40,026 nt of DNA from Clostridia bacterium (GTDB lineage Bacteria > Bacillota > Clostridia > Christensenellales > CAG-314): NCBI GenBank assembly GCA_028703495.1, contig JAQVMT010000018.1, positions 1-40,026 of the forward strand, written 5' to 3'. Position numbers and translations under genes: made by a program. The notes below the pieces were generated by a model, which was given only the letters and a program-made list of their open reading frames with translations, did not search any database and was not told where the DNA came from. Positions 1-8,082 of this stretch are shown here, in pieces; the stretch's first letter is position 1, and each line of letters begins with the position of its first letter.

Positions 1-127
1 CGCTTTTTGTCGCCGAAAGAAAAAGAAGCTTTTCTTGTGTGGCGTGTTGATAACGAAAAGCGAGTTGAGCGCGGCAAAGTTGCAAAGGAGCTTAGTGCGG
101 TTCTTAATGAATATGCCGAAAGCATTT
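1..127. repeat. Terminal direct repeat, left copy (circular overlap)
   Basis: Bases 1-127 are identical to 39900-40026. The reading frame of the large helicase gene continues unbroken from the right end into this copy, so the repeat is an assembly overlap of a circular molecule rather than a biological terminal repeat. An overlap of exactly 127 bases equals the largest k-mer commonly used by de Bruijn assemblers, which fits that reading. Confidence 0.97.
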
Positions 128-3100
128 CTGACGACTCAGCACAAGTACAGCAACTGAACCGATATTTCTTGTCAAACTGCATAAGTGAGTTTTATGTAGG
201 CGACAGCAAGGTGGTATATTCTCATTCCGCGAACGGAGAGTTTATTCTTCCGGCTCTTAAAGATTTTCTTTCTGTTGTTGTAAGTAAAGGTGGGGCATTA
301 CAGAGCCGTGCCCTTGTTTTGTTGGACGTTTTAAACGGCGATATGGGAAAGAGCTTTGAGCCTACGGATAAAGAAATCGAAGCGGTTAATAAAACCTATA
401 TCAGAGAGTGCAGCTACAAAGAAGGGGATAGCGTTTTCTTTGGAACGCAGACGTTTGAAATAGCTTCGATAAACAACGACACTATTACTCTGTTTGACCC
501 GACGTTTCCGCTCTTCAGCAAGGAAGTTGACAAGGCAGCTCTTGAAGAAGAGATTTTAAGCAACACGGAAAACGAGCGGCTTGTTGTATATTCAGAAGAG
601 CGCCACGGCGAAGAAGAGACAATCGCCGCCACCGAAACGGAAGAGCCTACGGAAGAAGCGGAAACGGCAGCCGTTGTCTCCGGCGAAGAGCCGAGTGAAT
701 TACACATTGGCGATGAAGTTATTCTTGACAACGCTGTATTCAAAATAGATAGTATAAATCCCGACAATACCGTAGACTTGCTTGACGTAAAACTTCACGA
801 AGCGCGTTATCCGGTTTTCAGAAAAGAACCGGCTGCGCGTATAATCGAAGCTATCAAGGAAACACAACATTCTGAGGAAGAAATTGCCGTACCGGAGATT
901 GAAGCGCCGAAGGAAGAGCCGGCGTTACCGCTTATGCTCGCCGGCGAGCGAAACAATTACAAGATTAAATCTAATGACTTGGGCGTCGGTACAGCAAGCG
1001 AACGGTACAGCAACAATATTGCTGCTATTAAACTACTCAACACGCTTACCGAAGAAAAGCGCTATGCTACGCCGGAAGAGCAAGAGGTGCTTTCAAACTA
1101 TGTCGGGTGGGGCGGTCTTTCTGATTACTTCGATGAGCGCAACAGTAAATATAACGAGCTTAAATCTGTTCTCTCAGAGGAAGAATATATTTCTGCTCGC
1201 AACTCGACGCTCACGGCATTTTATACGCCGCCGACTATCGTAAATGCTATTTACGACGTTCTTAATAAAATGAACTTTACTTCGGGTAACGTGCTAGAGC
1301 CGGCTTGCGGCACCGGCAACTTTATGGGGCTTGCTCCTTCTTCGATGAGCGATGCCAAATTCTACGGCGTAGAAATCGACAACATTTCCGGTCGTATAGC
1401 GCAGCAGCTATATCAGAAAAACAACATAGTTGTTGCCGGCTACGAAAATACAAAGCTTCCCGACAGCTTTTTTGACGTCGCAATCGGCAATGTTCCTTTT
1501 GGTCAATTTAAACTTAACGATAAAAAATACGATAAGCACAATTTTTTGATACACGACTACTTTTTTGCCAAAACGCTCGACAAGGTTCGTCCGGGCGGCA
1601 TTGTTGCGTTTATTACCTCAAAGGGTACGCTTGATAAGAAAAACTCTTCTGTGCGCCGCTACATAGCGCAGCGCGCGGAGCTGCTCGGCGCGGTACGCTT
1701 GCCGGACAGCACCTTTAAGGCAGCAGCGGGTACAGAGGTAACGAGTGATATAATCTTTTTACGTAAAAGAGATAAAGTCCTCGATTTTGAGCCGAACTGG
1801 TTAGCGTTAGACACAAACGAAAACGGCTTCACGATAAACTCTTATTTCGTTAATAATCCCGATATGATTTGCGGAAAGCTTGTAAACGAAACAAGCGCGC
1901 ACGGTATAGTAACAGCCTGTAAGGATTCAGAGGACAGCGCGTCTAGGCTTAAAGCTGCCATAAATAAAATAGCTGAATCGGCAGGGGAGTATATCGAAGC
2001 GGACATAGCAAGCGATATTGGCAGCGACGAAGGAGCTTCGCTTAATGTTATACCGGCAGACCTCGAAGTGCGCAACTACTCGTTTACTATCGTAGACGGC
2101 GCAGTATTCTTTCGCAAAAACAGTATTATGCAGGAAGTCGCTGCAAACGACAAGGCGAAGAACAGAATAAAAGCTCTTATCGGTATTCGCGATACACTAC
2201 GTCAGCTCGTTGAATATCAGACAGAAGATTACCCGGACAAGGAAATATCTGCCCTGCAAGCAGAGCTTAATGACAAGTATGATAAATTCTTTGCTTCCTT
2301 CGGTCGCATTTCTTCAAGGGATAACGAAAAAGCGTTTACCGAGGACTCGTCTTATCCACTTTTATGTGCCCTCGAAAATTTTGACGACAACGGCGTCTTT
2401 AAGAACAAGGCAGATATATTCTTTAAGCGTACAATAAAGCCGGCGATTCAAGTTGATAGGGTTGACACCGCGACGGAAGCTCTTGTTGTTTCAATCGGCG
2501 ACAAAGGTCGTGTCGATATGGAATATATGAGTGAATTGTGCGGTCTTTCAGAAGAAGCAATCGCGAAGGACTTAACCAATATTATTTTTGTTAATCCCCT
2601 CTATTCCATTTCCGACAACGCGACCGTTCCTAAATATTTGACCGCAGACGAATATCTGTCCGGCAATGTACGCGAAAAGCTTGCCGAAGCGAAGCTTGCG
2701 GCTAGCGCAGACAGCTCTTTTGCCGTTAATGTTGAAGCGCTTGAAAAAGTAATTCCCGAAGACATTCCCGTAACAGATATAGGCGTTCGGCTCGGCGCGA
2801 CGTGGATACCGAAAGGCGATATTAAACAGTTTATATTTGAGCTGCTCGAAACCCCAAGATATTCACAATGGTCGATTGATGTGAACTTTTCGGAGTATAC
2901 CGGCGAGTGGAACATCAAGGGTAAAAGTCACGACGGCTCAAACATAATGGCTAATCAGAAATATGGCACTTCTCGAATGAACGCATATACCATAATTGAA
3001 AGAACGCTTAATCTTTCGGACGCGCGTGTTTATGATTATATCGAAGACCCGATTACCGGGAAGAAAACACAAGTCCTCAATAAAAAAGAAACTATGGCAG

Positions 3101-5832
3101 TCCGAAATAAGCAGGAACTTATAAAGGACGAATTTAAGGAATGGATATGGAACGACCCGGAGCGTAGGGAACGGTTGAGCCGCATTTACAACGATTCGTT
3201 TAATTCCATTCGTCCGCGAGAATATGACGGCAGTCACATTAAGTTTTGCGGCGTCAACAACGAAATTATCTTTAGGGAACATCAGCTCCGGGCAATAGCG
3301 CGTGTTTTATATGGCGGCAACGCGCTGCTTGCTCATGTGGTCGGAGCCGGCAAGACATATGAAATGATAGCGGCAGCGCAGGAAAGCAAAAGACTGGGTT
3401 TGTGCAACAAGTCTTTGATAGCCGTTCCTAATCACATAGTAGAGCAATTCGCTTCGGACTATATGAAGCTTTATCCCGGCGCGAATATCCTAGTTACCCG
3501 CAAAAAAGACTTCGAAGCGAAAAACAGAAAGAAGTTTTGTTCAAGAATCGCAACAGGCGACTACGACGCTATTATTATGGGACACTCTCAATTTGAGCGT
3601 ATTCCGCTGTCTGATATGCGCCAAAAATATTACATCAACAGTCAAGTCGAAGAACTATCTGAAGCAATACGAGAGCTTCGGCGACTTAATGGCGACCACT
3701 TCACTATCAAGCAACTTGAGCTTCTGAAGAAGAAACTGCTTGCAACGTTGGAAAAGCTCAACAATACAGAAATTAAAGATGATGTTGTCACCTTCGAAGA
3801 ACTCGGTGTCGATAAGCTCTTTATTGATGAAGCTCATAACTATAAGAACCTTTTCCTTTATTCGAAAATGAGAAATATTGGCGGTATTTCTCAAACGGCT
3901 GCTATGAAGTCTTCAGACCTTCATTCTAAGTGTCAGTATCTTGACGAAATTACTGGAGGTAAAGGCGTTGTATTCGCAACGGGAACGCCGGTAAGCAATT
4001 CTGTCGCCGAGCTTTACACTATGCAGAGATACCTTCAGCGAAACACGCTGAAAAAGAACGGTCTAATAAACTTTGACGCGTGGGCGTCAACTTTCGGAGA
4101 AACTGTCACGACGATAGAGCTTGCTCCCGAAGGAACGGGTTATCGCGCGAAAACGCGCTTTTCCAAATTTCACAACCTTACCGAGCTTATGACAATGTTC
4201 AAAGAGTGCGCTGATGTTGTAACTCGCGACGATATTGCAGGCAAGGGCGGTCTTGAGCTGCCGGATGTGGAAAGAACTGTTGTTACGGTTAAGGCGTCGG
4301 AGTTTCAAAAGAAGTACATAGAAGGCTTTGCCGAAAGAGCGGATAATATACGAAACGGCACGGTTGACCCGCACATTGACAATATGCTAAAGATAACCTC
4401 CGATGGTCGGAAGCTTGCGCTTGACCAAAGACTGATAGACGGCAATTTGCCGGAAGATGATAACGGCAAAGTAGCCGCCTGCGCAAGTAATATGTATAAG
4501 ATATGGAACGAAACAAGCGACGCCAAATTAACGCAGCTTGCTTTTTGCGACATATCGACGCCTTCAGACTCTTTCAATGTTTATGACGCGCTTCGCAATA
4601 AGCTTGTTGATATGGGTATTCCAAAGAACGAAGTAGCATTTATTCACGAATACCCAAAAGAAAAAGACAAGGAGAAGCTGTTTGCGCAGGTTAAGCGCGG
4701 CGATGTTCGCATTCTCGTTGGTTCTACGGCGAAGCTCGGTACCGGCACGAATGTGCAGGAAAAGATGATAGCCGTTCATCACCTCGACTGTCCTTACCGC
4801 CCCGCTGATATGGAACAGCGCGAGGGCAGGGTTATCCGGCAAGGCAACGACAACAAGAAGGTCGGCATTTTCACCTACATTACCGAGGGCACTTTCGATA
4901 GTTATATGTTCCAAATGCTCGAAACAAAACAAAAGTTTATTTCGCAGATTATGAACTCTAAGTCGCCGGCGAGAGTAGGTAACGACGTTGATGACGCAGC
5001 ACTTAATTATGCGGAAATTAAGGCTCTTGCGTCTGGCAATCCGCGGATAAAGGAAAAGATGGAGCTTGATATGGACGTAGCGCGGCTACAAAGCCTTAAA
5101 TCAAGCTTTAAGACCCAGCACTACTCATTACAAGACCAAGTGCTTAAAGAGCTTCCAATGCAAATATCGGCTATCGAGCAACGAATTAAAGGCGAGTTAA
5201 AGGATATTGCAACGATTAAGGATAGCACGGTTATTGTCGCAGACGGTATCTCGCCGATGATAATTAACGGAAAAAGCTATAACACGAGAAAGGAAGCAGG
5301 CGAAGCGTTACTCGCTGCCGTTAAGAATATGAAAAACGGCAACGAGGTTGAAATCGGAAGCTATAAAGGATTAAAGCTTTCGCTTTCTTATGACACGTTA
5401 AATAAATCCTTTACGCTTACTTCAAAAGGTGCTATATCTTATTTTACGATGCTAGGCTCTGATGCAAGTGGCAATATTACAAGGCTCGATAATACGCTGA
5501 ATTTCATCGAAAACGATTTATCGAGAAGTAAAGAACGGCTCGAGAACTCAAAATCGCAGTTAACAATCGCAAAAGAAGAACTCGACAAACCGTTTACTTA
5601 CGAAGCGGAGCTGAAGGAAAAAATATCGCGTCTTAACGAGCTTAACGCCGAGCTAAATCTCGACAAGAACGTAGGGGACACTCTCGCGGCAGAAATTGAG
5701 GAAGCTCCGGCTGAAGAAGCGGCGGAACACAAGTCTTTGGACGATAAAATCGACAAAGCAATAGACACCGCAGCAGCATTAAATGATAGCCACAACATCG
5801 AACCGACAAAATTAGCAGACAGAGAACTATAA
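1..5832 (+). CDS. Large methylase-like/SNF2 helicase protein, C-terminal 79% (gene crosses the cut)
   Basis: Continuation of the gene starting at 38385; joined through the circle it is 7,347 nt and 2,448 residues. The frame is open at base 1, so any start codon inside this piece is artificial. Numbering on the joined protein: an Ala/Glu-rich region; a methyltransferase-like domain with EPACGTGNF near residue 935 and IGNVPFG replacing the classical NPPY motif; a superfamily 2 (SNF2-type) helicase with Walker A HVVGAGKT near 1615, DEAH near 1780, ATGTPVSNS, and motif VI QREGRVIRQGN near 2110; then a coiled-coil tail. Such giant proteins are common on Clostridia conjugative elements. Their role is unproven: probably remodelling or protecting transferred DNA. 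With NVPF in place of NPPY, methylation should not be assumed. A terminator follows the stop codon. Confidence 0.93.
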   Translation, partial: RFLSPKEKEAFLVWRVDNEKRVERGKVAKELSAVLNEYAESISDDSAQVQQLNRYFLSNCISEFYVGDSKVVYSHSANGEFILPALKDFLSVVVSKGGALQSRALVLLDVLNGDMGKSFEPTDKEIEAVNKTYIRECSYKEGDSVFFGTQTFEIASINNDTITLFDPTFPLFSKEVDKAALEEEILSNTENERLVVYSEERHGEEETIAATETEEPTEEAETAAVVSGEEPSELHIGDEVILDNAVFKIDSINPDNTVDLLDVKLHEARYPVFRKEPAARIIEAIKETQHSEEEIAVPEIEAPKEEPALPLMLAGERNNYKIKSNDLGVGTASERYSNNIAAIKLLNTLTEEKRYATPEEQEVLSNYVGWGGLSDYFDERNSKYNELKSVLSEEEYISARNSTLTAFYTPPTIVNAIYDVLNKMNFTSGNVLEPACGTGNFMGLAPSSMSDAKFYGVEIDNISGRIAQQLYQKNNIVVAGYENTKLPDSFFDVAIGNVPFGQFKLNDKKYDKHNFLIHDYFFAKTLDKVRPGGIVAFITSKGTLDKKNSSVRRYIAQRAELLGAVRLPDSTFKAAAGTEVTSDIIFLRKRDKVLDFEPNWLALDTNENGFTINSYFVNNPDMICGKLVNETSAHGIVTACKDSEDSASRLKAAINKIAESAGEYIEADIASDIGSDEGASLNVIPADLEVRNYSFTIVDGAVFFRKNSIMQEVAANDKAKNRIKALIGIRDTLRQLVEYQTEDYPDKEISALQAELNDKYDKFFASFGRISSRDNEKAFTEDSSYPLLCALENFDDNGVFKNKADIFFKRTIKPAIQVDRVDTATEALVVSIGDKGRVDMEYMSELCGLSEEAIAKDLTNIIFVNPLYSISDNATVPKYLTADEYLSGNVREKLAEAKLAASADSSFAVNVEALEKVIPEDIPVTDIGVRLGATWIPKGDIKQFIFELLETPRYSQWSIDVNFSEYTGEWNIKGKSHDGSNIMANQKYGTSRMNAYTIIERTLNLSDARVYDYIEDPITGKKTQVLNKKETMAVRNKQELIKDEFKEWIWNDPERRERLSRIYNDSFNSIRPREYDGSHIKFCGVNNEIIFREHQLRAIARVLYGGNALLAHVVGAGKTYEMIAAAQESKRLGLCNKSLIAVPNHIVEQFASDYMKLYPGANILVTRKKDFEAKNRKKFCSRIATGDYDAIIMGHSQFERIPLSDMRQKYYINSQVEELSEAIRELRRLNGDHFTIKQLELLKKKLLATLEKLNNTEIKDDVVTFEELGVDKLFIDEAHNYKNLFLYSKMRNIGGISQTAAMKSSDLHSKCQYLDEITGGKGVVFATGTPVSNSVAELYTMQRYLQRNTLKKNGLINFDAWASTFGETVTTIELAPEGTGYRAKTRFSKFHNLTELMTMFKECADVVTRDDIAGKGGLELPDVERTVVTVKASEFQKKYIEGFAERADNIRNGTVDPHIDNMLKITSDGRKLALDQRLIDGNLPEDDNGKVAACASNMYKIWNETSDAKLTQLAFCDISTPSDSFNVYDALRNKLVDMGIPKNEVAFIHEYPKEKDKEKLFAQVKRGDVRILVGSTAKLGTGTNVQEKMIAVHHLDCPYRPADMEQREGRVIRQGNDNKKVGIFTYITEGTFDSYMFQMLETKQKFISQIMNSKSPARVGNDVDDAALNYAEIKALASGNPRIKEKMELDMDVARLQSLKSSFKTQHYSLQDQVLKELPMQISAIEQRIKGELKDIATIKDSTVIVADGISPMIINGKSYNTRKEAGEALLAAVKNMKNGNEVEIGSYKGLKLSLSYDTLNKSFTLTSKGAISYFTMLGSDASGNITRLDNTLNFIENDLSRSKERLENSKSQLTIAKEELDKPFTYEAELKEKISRLNELNAELNLDKNVGDTLAAEIEEAPAEEAAEHKSLDDKIDKAIDTAAALNDSHNIEPTKLADREL

Positions 5833-5841
5833 GAGCAACAA

Positions 5842-5870
5842 AAAGCCCTCTCATAACGAGAGGGCTTTAT
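5842..5870 (+). terminator. Rho-independent terminator of the mobilisation/helicase operon
   Basis: Perfect 11-bp stem AAAGCCCTCTC / GAGAGGGCTTT with a 5-nt loop begins 10 bases after the helicase stop codon. The following stretch is T-rich (TTTATTTATT), and the symmetric arms could also stop transcription from the other side. Confidence 0.85.
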
Positions 5871-6293
5871 TTATTCATATATAATATCGACTTTGGTTAA
5901 AACAGATGCAGAACAAGGGCAGTAGCGACAGCGATATAATTAGGTCTCTAACAGACGATAATAGCGTATATACTTTCGTTGATATTGACGAGTTTGAGAT
6001 ACTCGAATAACAACACCGTTTATGCAAGTATTTCGCCGCAAAATAAGAGTAAATTATCAAATAATATTCATACGTTTATTACGATTATTTCACTCTATTA
6101 TAAATAAGCGCAATAAGCGAATAACGACGCATTAACGACGCAATAACAACGCAATAACAACGCATTAGCAATGAGGCAATTCTCCAACGACGCATTAACG
6201 ACGCAATAGGTAAAACCCGCAAAATAATTATTCCTCGAAAAAAACGATAATATATCCACAAAAATTATTGCAAAATGAAAGGACTAAACAGTT
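5871..6293. other. Non-coding region with origin-like features
   Basis: This AT-rich stretch lies between the helicase terminator and a tiny ORF. It holds the phased 11-bp repeats listed separately and a DnaA-box-like TATATCCACA at 6251-6260 (one mismatch to TTATCCACA). It also holds a 34-codon ORF at 5906-6010 without a convincing ribosome site, which I do not call. The combination of short direct repeats, AT-rich DNA and a DnaA-like box is what iteron-type origins look like, but the best replication-protein candidate lies 23 kb away, so the assignment is tentative. Confidence 0.4.
6100..6216. repeat. Phased 11-bp direct repeats (iteron-like)
   Basis: Four consecutive 11-bp units of the form WTAACRACGCA run from 6121 to 6164, followed by a degenerate TTAGCAATGAG unit. 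Two more copies (CCAACGACGCA, TTAACGACGCA) lie at 6184-6206. Degenerate GCGCAATAAGCGA units precede the array, and AACGCATTAGCATTACGCA recurs at 6300. A period of 11 bp places each copy on nearly the same face of the helix, which suggests cooperative protein binding (replication initiator, partition protein or recombinase). Confidence 0.7.
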
Positions 6294-6389
6294 ATGCAAA
6301 ACGCATTAGCATTACGCACTTTAAGGATGCTCATTGAGCGTGCAAAGATACAGACATTACAAGTTAAAGAACCCTCTCAAATATCTTGA
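6294..6389 (+). CDS. Possible 31-residue peptide
   Basis: The ATG is preceded by GAAAGGA about 10 bases upstream, a reasonable ribosome site. The short frame (starts MQNALALRTLRM) ends inside the terminator hairpin at 6370-6396, so the mRNA would end with the stop codon. The peptide is basic and probably helical, without a recognisable family. Part of its coding sequence (GCATTAGCATTACGCA) resembles the upstream 11-bp repeats, so it may instead be an extension of that repeat region. Weak call. Confidence 0.3.
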   Translation: MQNALALRTLRMLIERAKIQTLQVKEPSQIS

Positions 6390-6407
6390 GAGGGTTTCTG
6401 TTTTTTT
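6370..6407 (+). terminator. Rho-independent terminator
   Basis: Stem AACCCTCTCAA / TTGAGAGGGTT with a 5-nt loop is followed by a run of T at 6401-6407. It lies between the tiny plus-strand ORF and the convergent serine recombinase and could serve both directions, better for the plus strand. Confidence 0.8.
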
Positions 6408-6990
6408 ATTTATCGTCTTTTTCGCTTGGCGTTTTAAGGACGCCCTCTTTTCTCAAATAGTAGTAAAGCGTCGTTCTACCGATGCCGCACGTTTTAGCAA
6501 CATCGACGCAGGAAAACATTCCGGTTTTATATAATTCTACGACGCGCTTTTGTATGTCCTTCGGCACCGGAGGACGACCACCCCGGCGACCGCGCGCGCG
6601 AGCAGCTTCGAGACCGTTTCTTGTTCGCTCTACAATGACCTCGCGTTCCATTTCTGCCATAGCGCAGATTACGTAAACGAGAAATCGTCCTTGCGTGTTT
6701 GAAGTGTCGATACCGTCTTTGAGCGATATGAGATTTATTCCGTCGTTTCTGAACCGCTCAATTATATTAACAAGCTGCTTTATGGTACGTCCGAGCCGGC
6801 GAATATCATAAACAACAAAAGTATCGCCCGCTGACACTTGTTCAAGGGCTTTCGCAAATTGAGAGCGGTTAATAACCGTGCCGTGTTCCTTCTCCGTGTA
6901 AATCTTATCACAGCCGTATCTTTTAAGCGCGTCAACCTGCATATCAGTATTTTGAGCTTTCGTGCTCACACGAGCATAGCCTATAATCAT
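6406..6990 (-). CDS. Small serine recombinase (resolvase/invertase family)
   Basis: This 194-residue protein has the full small serine recombinase architecture. The N-terminal catalytic domain carries the nucleophile Ser9 in YARVSTKAQN, DIRRLGRT, and the AEMEREVIVERTRNGL stretch that starts the long E helix. A short arm ARGRRGGRPP follows, then a C-terminal Hin-like helix-turn-helix (CGIGRTTLYYYLRK). Its length fits Tn3/Hin-type resolvases or invertases, not large serine integrases. On a circular plasmid with ParABS the likely job is resolving multimers; inversion of a short segment is the alternative. The start is supported by GGAG 8 bases upstream and an extended -10 (TGCTATAAT) at 7032-7040. 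AT-rich half-sites upstream may be its res site. Confidence 0.93.
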   Translation of the reverse strand: MIIGYARVSTKAQNTDMQVDALKRYGCDKIYTEKEHGTVINRSQFAKALEQVSAGDTFVVYDIRRLGRTIKQLVNIIERFRNDGINLISLKDGIDTSNTQGRFLVYVICAMAEMEREVIVERTRNGLEAARARGRRGGRPPVPKDIQKRVVELYKTGMFSCVDVAKTCGIGRTTLYYYLRKEGVLKTPSEKDDK

Positions 6991-7031
6991 AGCTACAACT
7001 CCATTGTTCTGTTAGTAGTATGTTATCTTGT

Positions 7032-7040
7032 ATTATAGCA
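7032..7040 (-). promoter_or_regulatory. Extended -10 promoter element of the serine recombinase gene
   Basis: On the minus strand the sequence reads TGCTATAAT, a consensus extended -10, about 40 bases upstream of the recombinase ATG. The -35 at 17-bp spacing (GCAATT) is poor, as is usual for extended -10 promoters. Confidence 0.5.
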
Positions 7041-7095
7041 TAGAAATAATTGTAATTGCACTATTTTTGCACTTTTTATTTTAGCACACTTTTTT

Positions 7096-7172
7096 GAACA
7101 CATTTTTAGCTATTTTACAGGGTATTATGAACACTTTTGCAAATTGTTCTAAATTCGATGGATTTTCGAACA
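7096..7172. other. Possible resolution (res) site: GAACA half-site cluster
   Basis: Upstream of the recombinase gene, very AT-rich DNA carries GAACA at 7096-7100, 7129-7133 and 7168-7172, and the inverted TGTTC at 7145-7149. The pair at 7129/7145 forms an imperfect dyad around TTTTGCAAA. Resolvase genes normally sit beside a res site with dyad half-sites in such DNA. The spacing does not match a canonical three-subsite res, so this is a suggestion only. Confidence 0.3.
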
Positions 7173-7178
7173 TTTGTA

Positions 7179-7207
7179 TTGACAATTTTGCAACTAGTGG
7201 GTATAAT
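7179..7207 (+). promoter_or_regulatory. Perfect consensus sigma-A promoter of the type III antitoxin RNA
   Basis: TTGACA at 7179-7184, a 17-bp spacer and TATAAT at 7202-7207 match the housekeeping consensus exactly. Transcription would start near 7214, at the foot of a small hairpin (GCAAGA-GTAA-TCTTGC) and just before the 43-bp repeats. A very strong promoter is expected for a type III system, where antitoxin RNA must outnumber toxin. Confidence 0.93.
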
Positions 7208-7232
7208 AATGTTGCAAGAGTAATCTTGCGGT

Positions 7233-7359
7233 GAATACGCCTACCGTATCGGCGTGACAAATAGACGGTTTGACAGAATACGCCTACCGTATCGGCGTGA
7301 CAAATAGACGGTTTGACAGAATACGCCTACCGTATCGGCGTGACAAATAGACGGTTTGA
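7233..7359 (+). repeat. Three perfect 43-bp tandem repeats (antitoxin units)
   Basis: Units start at 7233, 7276 and 7319; the third is cut after 41 bases. All copies are identical from GAATACGCC through GGCGTGACAAATAGACGG to TTTGACA, with no spacers, which excludes a CRISPR array. Identity across copies indicates that each unit is under selection or that copies are exchanged by slippage. Confidence 0.97.
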
Positions 7360-7370
7360 AGTTGAACACC

Positions 7371-7413
7371 TAATAATAAAGCCTCTCGTTATTTCACGGG
7401 AGGTTTTATTATT
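7371..7413 (+). terminator. Attenuating terminator between antitoxin RNA and toxin gene
   Basis: TAATAATAAAGCCTC at 7371-7385 pairs with GAGGTTTTATTATTA at 7399-7413 around a short loop. It sits exactly where type III loci place the leaky terminator that limits toxin expression. Confidence 0.85.
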
Positions 7414-7433
7414 AAAAGAAGTGGGTGATTTTA

Positions 7434-8042
7434 TTGATAGAAAATGGTTTTTATAAGTTATCCGATGAATACATAAACCTTGTAGTTAGTCTTGGCGGCA
7501 AACACGACGATAGAAAGACGCGCCCAATATTTTGTTGCATAAAAGACAAGTACAACCCCGATATTTGGTGGGCAATACCTTGTAGCGACCTATCTCATCG
7601 CAGCAGCAAGCAAATTGATAAGTATAACGAATACTGCTTACTTGACAAAAGAGATATTCGTTCTTCTTACTATCACATAGGTTTTACAGACCGTCCGGCG
7701 CTGTTTAAAATAAGTAGCGCTTTTCCTATAACGGACAAATATATAAGTGGTGAGTACACTTCAAAAGGCGCGCACTTACTGATGAAGGACGAAGTAATGC
7801 GCAAGTTAATTCAGACGAAACTGCGTCGCATATTGCTTTACGAAAACAACAACCCTAATGTATTTGAAAATAAAAAAACACTTATATATAACTATCTTGA
7901 TAATGAAACAAAACTGCTCAAAGAAGCTCCCAATAAAGACAAGTCATTTAACGAATTGTGCAATAAAGCAAAAGCTTCAGCCGAGCTTAAAAACAAGGCA
8001 ACGGAAGAGAAAGAGCTTCAGACCACAGCTCCGGAACGATAA
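7434..8042 (+). CDS. Type III toxin endoribonuclease, ToxN/AbiQ superfamily (CptN-like)
   Basis: 202 residues from a TTG start, chosen because AAGTGGGTGAT (9 of 11 bases complementary to the 16S tail) ends 4 bases before it; an upstream in-frame GTG at 7425 lies inside that site. The compact N-terminal part shows the pattern I associate with CptN-like toxins: GFYKLSDEYI, a RPIFCCIKD strand, WWAIPCSDL, and a later FPITDKYI. The tail is Lys/Glu-rich. Identification rests mainly on context: consensus promoter, three tandem 43-bp repeats and a hairpin directly upstream. Toxins of this superfamily cut RNA at A-rich sites, stabilise plasmids, and often abort phage infection. Assignment to the CptIN rather than ToxIN or TenpIN subfamily is less certain. 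A bidirectional terminator follows. Confidence 0.87.
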   Translation: MIENGFYKLSDEYINLVVSLGGKHDDRKTRPIFCCIKDKYNPDIWWAIPCSDLSHRSSKQIDKYNEYCLLDKRDIRSSYYHIGFTDRPALFKISSAFPITDKYISGEYTSKGAHLLMKDEVMRKLIQTKLRRILLYENNNPNVFENKKTLIYNYLDNETKLLKEAPNKDKSFNELCNKAKASAELKNKATEEKELQTTAPER

Positions 8043-8044
8043 AC

Positions 8045-8075
8045 AAAGACCTCCGCATAAAACGGAGGTCTTTTT
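8045..8075. terminator. Bidirectional terminator between toxin gene and the conjugation operon
   Basis: A perfect 11-bp stem AAAGACCTCCG / CGGAGGTCTTT with a 7-nt loop is followed by TTTTTC on the plus strand and preceded by A-rich DNA. It lies between the convergent toxin and topoisomerase genes and can end both transcripts. Confidence 0.88.
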
Positions 8076-8082
8076 CTTTTAC

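Larger units (their letters stand above)
7214..7413 (+). ncRNA. Type III antitoxin RNA (ToxI/CptI-like), three-repeat precursor
   Basis: A roughly 200-nt RNA is bounded by the consensus promoter at 7179-7207 and the hairpin at 7371-7413. It contains a 5' hairpin and almost three perfect 43-nt repeats, has no convincing ORF, and directly precedes a ToxN/CptN-like gene. This order is diagnostic of type III toxin-antitoxin loci: the toxin endoribonuclease cuts the precursor into single-repeat pseudoknots, each of which inhibits a toxin monomer, and read-through of the hairpin gives limited toxin mRNA. Each repeat can pair ACGCC with GGCGT, or ACCGT with ACGGT, and holds an A-rich ACAAAT stretch that could be the cleavage site. 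RNA fold and cleavage are inferred from the family. Confidence 0.9.

Noticed and set aside
1-127. Biological terminal repeats of a linear phage or plasmid
   Set aside because: The repeat lies mid-gene in an intact frame, its length equals a common assembler k-mer, and no phage structural genes are present.
1284-1530. Active DNA methyltransferase of a restriction-modification system
   Set aside because: Motif I is good but the catalytic motif is NVPF rather than NPPY, it is fused to a helicase typical of conjugative elements, and there is no restriction subunit.
5906-6010. 34-residue ORF with acidic product after the helicase terminator
   Set aside because: Composition is protein-like, but there is no ribosome site or promoter and it lies in an AT-rich repeat region; not enough support.
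6406-6990. Integrase of an integrative conjugative element
   Set aside because: It is a 194-residue small resolvase/invertase-type enzyme; no tyrosine or large serine integrase or excisionase is present, while ParABS and toxin-antitoxin loci favour a plasmid.
7233-7359. CRISPR array
   Set aside because: The 43-bp units are identical along their whole length with no variable spacers, no cas genes are present, and promoter-repeat-terminator-toxin order identifies a type III antitoxin.
7350-7370. Seventh parS-like site at the end of the third antitoxin repeat (TTGAAGTTGAACACC)
   Set aside because: Only the right half matches the palindrome, and it is explained by the repeat end and leader of the terminator.
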